Shown: piece by piece, positions 1-6,396 of the stretch
Position numbering within the stretch: the first letter of the stretch is position 1
Layout: each line of letters opens with the position of its first letter
From: an uncultured bacterium
GTDB taxonomy: Bacteria > Hydrogenedentota > Hydrogenedentia > Hydrogenedentales > SLHB01
NCBI GenBank assembly: GCA_937928585.1
Contig: CALEZK010000187.1
Coordinates: 1-18,360, forward strand
Length of the DNA: 18,360 nt
Reading direction: 5' to 3'
The notes under the pieces: generated by a model
Seen by the model: only the letters and a program-made list of their open reading frames with translations
Databases searched by the model: none
What the model was told of the DNA's origin: nothing
Program-made: the position numbers and the translations under genes

Positions 1-187
1 ACAGGAGCGCACACCAACGGGCAGCGCGAAGCGCGCGCCGGCGCGTGGCGATAGACATAGTAAGACTGCAAACAGGCATAACACCAAGTGTCCTTCCGAG
101 AATAAGTCCGCAGCACAGACCCGCGTAACAGTAACAATGTACGGGGTGTTCCGGCAACCGTTACACTGCGGAGCGTTCGCGCCAGCA
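1..187. other. Non-coding left edge, downstream of glgC
   Basis: I see no convincing gene here. The stretch lies 3' of glgC on the minus strand. It contains a perfect 12-base palindrome, CGCGCCGGCGCG, at 34-45 inside a run of alternating G and C. There is no T-run next to it that would make a convincing intrinsic terminator in either direction. Confidence 0.5.
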
Positions 188-1456
188 TTATCCCGCGCGA
201 TAGGGCACTCGGTCGGCGTTCGGGATTCGCGGGGTGAGGTCGGTTTCGGTGACAACGACGATGCCGCCGGGGGAGACGTGGAAGCGTTTCGCGTCTTCGC
301 GGATGTCATAGCCGATGGTGGTGTTCTCGGGGACGTAGATGTCGCGTTCGACAATTGCGCGGCGGACGCGGCAGTTCCTGCCGATGGTTGATCCCTGCAA
401 CAGGATGCATTCCTCAACGTGGGAGTAGCTGTTGACGCGCACGTTGGGCGACAAGACACTGCGCTTTACAAGCCCACCGCTGACGATACACCCGAGACTG
501 ACAATGGAGTCGACCGCCGCGCCAAACCGGACGCCTTCCGCGCCGAACACGAATTTTGCGGGCGGCAAGTTGCGCAGGTGGGTGCGAATCGGCCAGTCGC
601 TGTCGTAGAGATTGAAGATTGGATCGATGTCTACAAGATCCATGTTGGCTTCCCAATAGGAATCGAGCGTGCCGACATCGCGCCAGTACTGCGCGCTCTT
701 TTTGTTCTCGTCGCGAAACATATATGCGAAGACTTGGTGGGTCTTGATGAGTTCCGGAATGATGTCCTTGCCGAAGTCGTGTGAGGTTTGCCGTTTCGAA
801 TCGGCGATCACGGCCTCTTTCAGCACGTCCATATTGAATATGTATACGCCCATCGACGCGAGTGCCGTGTTGGGTTGATCGGGAAGCGACGCTGGGTTCA
901 TCGGCTTCTCTTCGAACGCGGTGACTTGCGCGGTGTAGTCCACGGAAAGCACGCCGAAGCGGTTCGCCTGTTCAATCGGCATTTCAAGGGCGGCGATGGT
1001 GAGCGCGGCCTTGTTGCGGCGGTGAAACGCGATCATTTCACCATAGTTCATCTTGTAAATGTGATCGCCGGAAAGTATCAGCACCTCCTTCGCATTGGTT
1101 GGGGCGATGGAAAACATATTCTGGTAAATCGCGTCAGCCGTGCCGAGATACCAGTCTTCCCCGACGCGTTTCTGCGCGGGCACTGACTCGATGTATTCGT
1201 TCAAATCGCCGGGCAGCATGCCCCACCCCTCGCGAATGTGGCGCACGAGGGATTGGGATTTGTACTGCACGAGCACCAGCACGCGCCGGCAGTTCGAATT
1301 GAGGCAGTTCGACAGCGTGAAATCGATGAGGCGGTATTGTCCCCCGAACTGCACCGCGGGCTTCGCGCGTTCGTTGGTCAACGGATAGAGCCGTTCACCC
1401 TGCCCGCCCGCAAGCACAACGGCGAGCACGTCGCGCATGTCGTAAAGTTCAACCAT
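188..1456 (-). CDS. glgC: Glucose-1-phosphate adenylyltransferase (ADP-glucose pyrophosphorylase)
   Basis: The enzyme makes ADP-glucose from ATP and glucose-1-phosphate, the committed step of bacterial glycogen synthesis in the cytoplasm. The N-terminal nucleotidyltransferase signature LAGGQGERLYPLT lies at residues 15-27, followed by ERAKPAVQFGG. Further family motifs are GTADAIYQN, the catalytic GDHIYKMNY, EKP, HDFGKDIIP and YWRDVGTLDSYWEAN. The C-terminal part reads as a left-handed beta-helix of hexapeptide type (SPNVRVNSYSHVEECILLQG). From the ATG at 1456 the protein has 422 residues, the usual GlgC length. A GGGGGAAAG ribosome site lies 4-5 bases upstream. The frame stays open to 1507, but that would bury the start deep in the preceding gene. 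The gene overlaps the upstream cyclase by 8 bases (ATGGTTGA), which suggests translational coupling. No other glycogen gene is visible. Confidence 0.96.
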   Translation of the reverse strand: MVELYDMRDVLAVVLAGGQGERLYPLTNERAKPAVQFGGQYRLIDFTLSNCLNSNCRRVLVLVQYKSQSLVRHIREGWGMLPGDLNEYIESVPAQKRVGEDWYLGTADAIYQNMFSIAPTNAKEVLILSGDHIYKMNYGEMIAFHRRNKAALTIAALEMPIEQANRFGVLSVDYTAQVTAFEEKPMNPASLPDQPNTALASMGVYIFNMDVLKEAVIADSKRQTSHDFGKDIIPELIKTHQVFAYMFRDENKKSAQYWRDVGTLDSYWEANMDLVDIDPIFNLYDSDWPIRTHLRNLPPAKFVFGAEGVRFGAAVDSIVSLGCIVSGGLVKRSVLSPNVRVNSYSHVEECILLQGSTIGRNCRVRRAIVERDIYVPENTTIGYDIREDAKRFHVSPGGIVVVTETDLTPRIPNADRVPYRAG

Positions 1457-2081
1457 CGCTTTCCCCCATTCCGATGAACGCGCGGCACGGCGCTCCATCC
1501 GCGCCAACTATGTGCATGGGCAATACGATAAACGGATATACGCCCGCGGCGAAATTTTTGAGGAGCAAGCCTTCGACCACGAACACGCCGGCGGCCAGCA
1601 GTATGTGGTGAGTGGGTTGCCCCGGCTGTTTGAACGGCGCAACGGAGAGATAATCCACGCCGACGAGTCGGACGCCGTCATCCACGCAACGTTGCGCGGC
1701 ACACGCGTCGAGGGCCACATAGTCCTTCAGAAACGGGGCGTCATGTGGATATTCGGCGTTGCGCGTTTTGAACAACACGCGCGGCGGAAGCTTATCTATC
1801 GGCAAATCTTTGGCACGAATGATCTCCACGTCCGGCAAATCGATAAGGAGGGCTTCGCCGAAGAAGATCTGCGTGTCGACTTCGTGCAGTTTTTCACCAT
1901 CGTTTTCAAAATGCCACGGCGCGTCGCAATGCGTTCCCGTGTGGGTGCTCAGGGAGATCGTGGACACGTTGCAACTCTCGCCTTCGGCGATGCGCGCTGC
2001 TGCCTCGAAGGTGAATGCTGGATCGCCCGGCCATACGACCATTGATGGTTGCATTGGAATGGTTACATCAATCCACCGCAT
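1449..2081 (-). CDS. Cyclase family protein (kynurenine formamidase / arylformamidase-like metal hydrolase)
   Basis: This is a 210-residue member of the cyclase family (PF04199), which includes KynB, a hydrolase of N-formylkynurenine, as well as isatin hydrolases and polyketide cyclases. The metal-binding signature HTGTHCDAPWHF is intact, with ligands expected at H47, H51, D53 and H57. The start IDVTIPMQPSMVVWPGDP is also typical. A second conserved area, GQPTHHILLAAGVFVVEGL, lies near the C-terminus. I chose ATG 2081 because the family begins here. The frame runs on to 2192, but that extension has no family character. The stop TGA lies inside the first codons of glgC. No kynU or kynA is nearby, so a role in tryptophan breakdown is not supported by context and the substrate remains open. 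Confidence 0.87.
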   Translation of the reverse strand: MRWIDVTIPMQPSMVVWPGDPAFTFEAAARIAEGESCNVSTISLSTHTGTHCDAPWHFENDGEKLHEVDTQIFFGEALLIDLPDVEIIRAKDLPIDKLPPRVLFKTRNAEYPHDAPFLKDYVALDACAAQRCVDDGVRLVGVDYLSVAPFKQPGQPTHHILLAAGVFVVEGLLLKNFAAGVYPFIVLPMHIVGADGAPCRAFIGMGESDG

Positions 2082-2129
2082 GAAAGTGCTGAAACCCCCG
2101 CGAAAAAAACACCGCGTTGCACGCAATTC

Positions 2130-2158
2130 AGTATGGCGCAGAAGGAACGGCTGCGCAA
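2130..2158 (-). promoter_or_regulatory. Candidate sigma-70-like promoter for cyclase-glgC
   Basis: On the minus strand TTGCGC (2158-2153) is followed after 17 bases by CATACT (2135-2130), about 48 bases before the cyclase start. Each box matches the consensus only partly (3/6 and 4/6). Spacing and position are right, but this could be chance. Confidence 0.25.
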
Positions 2159-2191
2159 CAAGGTAGGAGCGCGAGCATTGGCCACGCGACA

Positions 2192-2223
2192 CCCCCCAAG
2201 CGTCGTGCAGTGCTTCTGGGGGG
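2192..2223. repeat. Inverted repeat (hairpin) in the divergent cyclase / propeller-gene region
   Basis: CCCCCCAAGC pairs with GCTTCTGGGGGG around a 10-base loop, with a two-base bulge. It lies between the divergent starts at 2081 and 2331. There is no T-run on either side, so a terminator is unlikely. It could be an operator, an mRNA structure or a small repeat unit. Confidence 0.5.
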
Positions 2224-2330
2224 CAAAGATCTGTTGGTGAATGTGCGCCAGAATCCGATTACGATTACCATGCCCGGGCAAAAGCACGACGAGCCAAGCA
2301 ATCGCCACGCGCGAATAGGAGTCCATCAAA

Positions 2331-3488
2331 ATGCGGAAACACATCAAGATCTTCGCAGGCGTCATTGCGGGCTGTGTCTGCTTCCCTTTGCTTTCATTCT
2401 CCGCGGAGCCGAATACTTCCAGTTCCTCCGCGGTGCGCGGGCAGATTGTGCTTTCCCGCGCCAGCAACGAGTGGATGTCACAGCAAATCGAAGAGCCGTG
2501 CATCTTGCCGAATCCGAAAGTGCCGGGCCGCTTGATCATGTTCTACGGCGCGGTGCCGGCGTCGAATCGCGCGTATGCTGCCGTGGGCAAGGCGTGGGCA
2601 GACGTCAAAGATCCGTTCACCTGGCATCAGGACGAGTCTAATCCGGTGTTTCGTCCCGGCCCAACTGGCTGGGATTCAGCGAGCTTCCGGCTCGACACCG
2701 TGCTGTATATCCCCGAAGAAGACGCCTACTACATTTACTACTCGGGCACGACGGGCACCGTACAGGACCGAATCGGGCTGGCGATATGCCCTGTAGGCGA
2801 AGATGGGTACTCCGAAGTGACCGCGGAAAACATCAAACGCTACGGCGACACGCCCGTGCTTGCGCCGGAACCCGCCGCGCCCTATCACGAGGACATGGCG
2901 TCGCAAGCGGCGGTGATGCGCGAATGGAACGAAGCAGAGAAACGCTGGGACTGGTACATGTACTACTCGTATCGCGGGAAGGACGGCATCCTTCCCGGAA
3001 TACGACTTGCGACCTCGCAGGATGGCAAGAAGTGGACACGCCAATTCAATAAGGATGATCCGCGCGGCATGGGCCAGATTTTTCAGTCCACACCGAATGC
3101 GTATTACGAATGGCACCAGATTCTGAAGATCGAGAATACATATGTGCTCTGCATTGAAGTCGGCGTGGATCAGGGCGCGCGCTGGCGGCCAGGCTTGGCG
3201 GTGAGCACGGATCCGGTGAAAGGCTGGACACAACTCGATCTCGATACCATGTTGCAGACGGAATGGAAAGGCCTATACAGCGACGACACCATTTATCACG
3301 TCGCCACGCCGGCCTTCTACGAAATCGCCGGCAAGTGGTACCTGTTCTGCCAGGCATGCGCGAAACCGGGAAACAATGTGTACACCGACGGTGCCTGGGA
3401 GATGTGGGCGGTCGAATGCAATCGCGTGATCAAAACGCGAGAGGGGTGCGCCGACTTGTGGATTCCCGGAGTAGCGCAGGCGAAGTAG
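2331..3488 (+). CDS. Secreted five-bladed beta-propeller protein, glycoside hydrolase family 43/32-like fold
   Basis: The 385-residue protein starts with a signal peptide: basic MRKHIK, then a hydrophobic stretch, with cleavage likely after LLSFSA (residue 25). An IAGC sequence at 12-15 could instead be a short lipobox. The body has repeats typical of glycosidase-like five-bladed propellers: EEPCILPNPKVPGRLIMFYG (54-73), a GWDSASFRLDTVLY block near 113-126, YYIYYSGTTG, WDWYMYYSYRGKDGILPG with IRLATSQDGKKWTRQF, and KWYLFCQACAK. Aromatic YYxYYSG and SxDGKxW motifs are common in GH43, GH32 and GH130-like proteins and in related sugar-binding propellers of unknown activity. I cannot assign the catalytic acids with confidence, so enzymatic activity is not established. 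AGGAG lies 9 bases before the ATG. The gene stands alone, diverging from cyclase-glgC. Confidence 0.75.
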   Translation: MRKHIKIFAGVIAGCVCFPLLSFSAEPNTSSSSAVRGQIVLSRASNEWMSQQIEEPCILPNPKVPGRLIMFYGAVPASNRAYAAVGKAWADVKDPFTWHQDESNPVFRPGPTGWDSASFRLDTVLYIPEEDAYYIYYSGTTGTVQDRIGLAICPVGEDGYSEVTAENIKRYGDTPVLAPEPAAPYHEDMASQAAVMREWNEAEKRWDWYMYYSYRGKDGILPGIRLATSQDGKKWTRQFNKDDPRGMGQIFQSTPNAYYEWHQILKIENTYVLCIEVGVDQGARWRPGLAVSTDPVKGWTQLDLDTMLQTEWKGLYSDDTIYHVATPAFYEIAGKWYLFCQACAKPGNNVYTDGAWEMWAVECNRVIKTREGCADLWIPGVAQAK

Positions 3489-3550
3489 GCGGGCCAGCGA
3501 CGCGAAGTAGCTGGCACTTTCCAGATTCCTCGGTATCGGATAATCCAACC

Positions 3551-3721
3551 ATGGTGATCGCAAAAGTAGATTCAGAGAATCGAATTCTGATTCCGAATTG
3601 TCAGCCCGGCGACTTATATGAGATGCAGCAGGTCGCTGAGGGGCGCTTGTTGCTGGTGCGTATCGATAATCCAAAGGTCGCGCCGATGATGAAGCAGGCC
3701 TCGCTGGATGCGATTAGATAA
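3551..3721 (+). CDS. Short AbrB/MazE-type (SpoVT-AbrB-like) protein, C-terminally truncated
   Basis: The 56 codons from ATG 3551 read MVIAKVDSENRILIPNCQPG followed by DLYEMQQVAEGRLLLVRI. This is the swapped-hairpin AbrB/MazE pattern (V-D-S/K-x-x-R-I-x-I-P), usually a DNA-binding antitoxin or transition regulator. The start was chosen by this homology. The frame is open further upstream into the 3' end of the preceding gene, but without family character. A TAA at 3719-3721 ends it early, and the same frame continues with a family-like tail to 3796 (see next entry). No PIN or other toxin gene follows, so it looks like an orphan or decaying antitoxin. The ribosome site is weak. Confidence 0.6.
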   Translation: MVIAKVDSENRILIPNCQPGDLYEMQQVAEGRLLLVRIDNPKVAPMMKQASLDAIR

Positions 3722-3796
3722 TCGCCGCTTCGGCTAACGATGTCGTGGGAGGAATTGCAGGAGTTGATCCGCGAGATACGCCCTTTCTCGAAGTGA
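3722..3796 (+). pseudogene. Detached C-terminal tail of the AbrB-like gene, beyond an in-frame stop
   Basis: Directly after the TAA and in the same frame, the sequence reads SPLRLTMSWEELQELIREIR and ends at TGA 3794-3796. A tail of the form SPLRxTMSWEEL-(x)-LxRE is what I recall at the C-terminus of small AbrB-like antitoxins of about 75-80 residues. Only one codon, TAA at 3719-3721, separates the two halves. This suggests a nonsense mutation or sequencing error rather than a separate gene. Confidence 0.5.
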
Positions 3797-3942
3797 AACG
3801 TCTGACTCACGCTTTCGAATCCGGGTAATCTACTATTGGATCGCATGCGTCTGTCGTGGTGGGGGAAGCCTAAGCAAATCACGGGAGATTCTCGAGTTAC
3901 TTCCCTTCGCTTGTCCTGTCGTGCTGAAGCAATCCGCCAGTA

Positions 3943-4374
3943 CTAACCCGCGCCCGGCTGCGGCAAAACATACAGCATCAAGTAAATAATCACGCCGGTG
4001 ATCGAAACGTACATCCACACGGGCCAGAGTATCTTGGTGATGCGCACGTGTTTGTCGAACTTGCCTTTGAATGCAAACCAGACCGCGGCGAGGATAAACG
4101 GCGTCATGATCGTTGCGAGGGGCGTATGTGTACCGAGGATAGCGAGGTATAGGTAGCGCGCGGGGCCCTGGCCCTGATAGCGCACCGTGCCGACGTTGTA
4201 ATGGTAATAAAGGTAGCACGCGAGGAAGATCGCGGAGCACGCGAGCGCGGCGACCATCAGGCTGCGGTGCGTGTCGCGTTTACCCGCCTTGATTGCGCGC
4301 CACCCGAGGAACAACAAGATCGCGGCGGTGCCGTTCAGTGTAGCGTTAATCGTCGGGAGTGTGGGGAGATCCAT
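3943..4374 (-). CDS. DUF420 membrane protein (CtaM/YozB-like, probable oxidase assembly factor)
   Basis: This is a 143-residue integral membrane protein of the DUF420 family (PF04238). It opens with the family block LPTLPTINATLNGTAAILLF, then HRSLMVAALACSAIFLACYL and YYHY, then HTPLATIMTPFILAAVWFAF and KHVRITKILWPVWMYVSITG. Four histidines, H36, H58, H83 and H109, lie at or near predicted helix ends, as expected for a family thought to act with heme-copper oxidases. CtaM of staphylococci is needed for aa3-type oxidase maturation. I count four membrane helices. Start ATG 4374 fits the family N-terminus; no strong ribosome site is seen. It lies 61 bases downstream of sco in the ctaB-sco-DUF420 operon. 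Confidence 0.87.
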   Translation of the reverse strand: MDLPTLPTINATLNGTAAILLFLGWRAIKAGKRDTHRSLMVAALACSAIFLACYLYYHYNVGTVRYQGQGPARYLYLAILGTHTPLATIMTPFILAAVWFAFKGKFDKHVRITKILWPVWMYVSITGVIIYLMLYVLPQPGAG

Positions 4375-4435
4375 TGGCAATCCAGTTGGCGTATTGCGTT
4401 GATGGGATGGCACGCGAGCGCCATCCCGCCCGCCA

Positions 4436-5062
4436 TCAGTGTTGTTCTTCCAGCAACCGTTCAATGTCCGCGGCGCATTCACGCACCGACATCTCTTCCA
4501 TGCCTTCGTAGTAGCCGCGCATGTTGCCCTGCGCATCCACGAGGATGAATCGGCGGCTGTGCTGCATGGGGTCGTCGGGCACACCGACTTTGAAGCCTTC
4601 TGTTCCGGCCATCCGGTGAATCTCGCTTATCGGACCGGTGAGAAATTTCCAGCGAGTCGTATCGGCTTCATATTGCTTCGCGTATGAAACCAGAACCTCA
4701 GGCGTGTCTTTCTCCGGTTCGACGCTGATGGATACGAAGCGGACGCTATCGTTGTTCTTAAAATAGTCCTGCAGCGCGCCCATGTGCCGGGCCATCACCG
4801 GGCATGCGCCCTGGCAGCGCGTGAGAAAGAAATCAGCTACCCAAACTTTTCCTTTGAGAGAATCGCTGGACCAATCCTTGCCCGACTCATCAATGAGTGA
4901 AAACGCGGGGACAGGACCAAGGTTTGGCAACGCCGCTTGCTCTGCCTGCGCCACGGGAAGGCCGGACTGTTGCATACGGCCACGCATCAACACCGGTGTG
5001 AGACTTAGCAACACGAGAATGACGCTCAGAATGAGCACAAGTCCAATACGGCGGGACTTCAC
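4436..5062 (-). CDS. SCO1/SenC-family copper chaperone for cytochrome c oxidase
   Basis: The 208-residue protein has an N-terminal membrane anchor (residues 6-25, LVLILSVILVLLSL) and a thioredoxin-fold domain facing the periplasm. The copper ligands of the family are present: the CxxxC motif in TRCQGACPVM (C83, C87) and the distal histidine in DPMQHSRRFILVD (H168). SVEPEKDTPEVL matches the usual family segment. Sco proteins deliver copper to the CuA site, or keep its cysteines reduced, in cytochrome c oxidase subunit II. The start is GTG at 5062. TAGGAG sits 7 bases upstream and contains the ctaB stop codon, so the two genes are tightly coupled with a 10-base gap. There is no lipobox, so the anchor appears to be uncleaved. 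Confidence 0.93.
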   Translation of the reverse strand: MKSRRIGLVLILSVILVLLSLTPVLMRGRMQQSGLPVAQAEQAALPNLGPVPAFSLIDESGKDWSSDSLKGKVWVADFFLTRCQGACPVMARHMGALQDYFKNNDSVRFVSISVEPEKDTPEVLVSYAKQYEADTTRWKFLTGPISEIHRMAGTEGFKVGVPDDPMQHSRRFILVDAQGNMRGYYEGMEEMSVRECAADIERLLEEQH

Positions 5063-5072
5063 GGGACAACTC

Positions 5073-5939
5073 CTAAAATTGGAAGCCGTAGTCGAGCGCG
5101 ATCAACGCAAGCAACATCGGCAGATAAATAATCGACATGCGCAACACGCGGCGCGCGTCAACGGTCGAACCCGAGCGGACAAGCGGTATGCAGGACGCGA
5201 ACATCAATACGCCCAGCACCAGCGCGCCTACGAAGTAAATCGTGCCGGAGAGACCAAGGTACGTCGGCAACAGTGAAACAGGAATCAACAACGCCGCGAA
5301 CCCCAGAATCTGCCGGAACGTGCGGCGCCCATCCGGATCTTCCGACGGCAGCATCTTAAATCCGCCTTTGGTGTAATCCTCGCGGAAGATCCACGCAATG
5401 GAATAGAAGTGCGGCTGTTGCCAAATGAAAAGAATGCCAAACAACACCCACGCGCCGGCTTCCACCTCGTTCGTGGCAGCGGTCCATCCGCCCATGGGCG
5501 GCAGCGCGCCGGGAATCGCGCCGATAAGCGTGTTGAGCCACGACATCTTCTTCATCGGGGTATACACGAGCACATACAGAAACGCCGTCAGCAACGCGAG
5601 AAACGCGGTGAGCAGATTGACCTTCCAGAGGAGAAGCAACGTGCCGCCAAGCACGAGATACGCGCCCATGAGCAGCGCGTGGTGCGGCGGGATCTGCCCT
5701 CCCGGCAGCGGGCGGTTCCGCGTGCGGTCCATGCGCGCGTCCGATTCGCGTTCCAGGAAATGATTCAGTGCGCCCGACCCAGCGGAAGTCATGGCGACGC
5801 CAATCAGCAGGAAAAGAAGTCCGTCCCACGCCGCAAACCCATGAAATCCACGGCCCGCCATGAAAAAGCCAAGCGTCGCCGTGACGAGCACCATCGTCAG
5901 GATGCGCGGCTTCGTCAGCTCGACATAGGCGGCGAACAT
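5073..5939 (-). CDS. ctaB: Protoheme IX farnesyltransferase (heme O synthase)
   Basis: This is a UbiA-superfamily integral membrane prenyltransferase that adds farnesyl to heme B to give heme O for heme-copper oxidases. The N-terminus is typical: FAAYVELTKPRILTMVLVTA. The first acidic motif, NHFLERESDARMDRTRNRPL (residues 59-78), carries N59, E63, D67 and D71. A later YTPMKKMSWLNTLIGAIPGA segment and WQQPHFYSIAWIFREDYTKG are also family hallmarks. From ATG 5939 it has 288 residues, the normal length. The frame is open to 6056, but that leader has no homology. No clear ribosome site precedes 5939, so the start is slightly uncertain. It is the first gene of the ctaB-sco-DUF420 operon. Heme A synthase (ctaA) and oxidase subunits are not in this window. 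Confidence 0.95.
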   Translation of the reverse strand: MFAAYVELTKPRILTMVLVTATLGFFMAGRGFHGFAAWDGLLFLLIGVAMTSAGSGALNHFLERESDARMDRTRNRPLPGGQIPPHHALLMGAYLVLGGTLLLLWKVNLLTAFLALLTAFLYVLVYTPMKKMSWLNTLIGAIPGALPPMGGWTAATNEVEAGAWVLFGILFIWQQPHFYSIAWIFREDYTKGGFKMLPSEDPDGRRTFRQILGFAALLIPVSLLPTYLGLSGTIYFVGALVLGVLMFASCIPLVRSGSTVDARRVLRMSIIYLPMLLALIALDYGFQF

Positions 5940-6025
5940 AGAACGATTTCGATTGGCGGTGTTGGATCGCACGATGGTTACCCAATAGTATAAACGGCAA
6001 CGCGGAGCGTCTGCTAAATACCGAT

Positions 6026-6055
6026 AGTATACCGTGAAAACTTTCTCGATTTCCA
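6026..6055 (-). promoter_or_regulatory. Candidate promoter of the ctaB operon
   Basis: On the minus strand TATACT (6031-6026) matches the -10 consensus in 5 of 6 bases. TGGAAA (6055-6050) matches -35 in 4 of 6 at an 18-base spacing. This gives an untranslated leader of about 80 bases before ctaB. The assignment is by pattern only. Confidence 0.35.
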
Positions 6056-6147
6056 CTAGTCGCGATCTGAATCACAAGGGCTTGACCATATTCTTGACGA
6101 CCAGGCACCCCACGGCCAACCCACAAAGTTAGTTTGGATTTCAATTT

Positions 6148-6223
6148 CGCCCCAAAGGGGCGGTCGGCTTGTAGCCACGGGTGTAGCGGAGTCCGCCAAG
6201 AGCGGACGTAGCACAACCCGTGG
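6148..6223. repeat. REP-like palindromic element with nested hairpins
   Basis: The element has two parts. CGCCCC-AAA-GGGGCG (6148-6162) is a perfect inverted repeat. It is followed by a nested structure in which CCACGGGT (6175-6182) pairs with ACCCGTGG (6216-6223), and inside it GTCCGC (6191-6196) pairs with GCGGAC (6202-6207) around CAAGA. The design, a CCCCAAAGGGG stem next to a larger imperfect hairpin, resembles dispersed intergenic repeats I recall from Planctomycetes and allied genomes, some of which are linked to REP-associated tyrosine transposases. Only one copy is in this window. Confidence 0.65.
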
Positions 6224-6295
6224 AATCAGTTTTATTGTCCCATTGTGCCCCGGAGCGGCAAAGGACACACTGAACGACCGGCTAACCGCTGGTGT

Positions 6296-6324
6296 TTCCT
6301 GCTTGGGTGCGTTTGACTTACAAT
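6296..6324 (+). promoter_or_regulatory. Possible promoter of the acetyltransferase-led gene group
   Basis: TACAAT at 6319-6324 matches the -10 consensus in 5 of 6 bases, about 72 bases before ATG 6397. The -35 position (TTCCTG at 6296-6301, 17-base spacing) is poor. A TTGACT at 6313-6318 touches the -10 and cannot serve as its -35. Confidence 0.22.
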
Positions 6325-6396
6325 GGACGCGGATGTCGAAGTGCAGTAACGAGATGATGTGTACGCACCCGTTGCGGCCGGGAGTAGTTGGTTTCG

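Larger units (their letters stand above)
5940..6396. other. Divergent intergenic region, no gene
   Basis: This is 457 bases between the ctaB start (minus strand) and the acetyltransferase start (plus strand). I see no credible coding sequence. It holds a candidate ctaB promoter near 6026-6055, a structured palindromic element at 6148-6223, and a possible -10 box for the downstream gene near 6319. Confidence 0.7.

Noticed and set aside
3797..3830. TTCGAATCC, like a tRNA T-loop
   Set aside because: The flanking bases do not form a T-stem and no anticodon arm or acceptor stem could be found around it.
5356..6216. 286-codon minus-strand frame overlapping ctaB in another frame
   Set aside because: It is a shadow of ctaB plus intergenic repeat. 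ctaB has all the conserved motifs and this frame has none.
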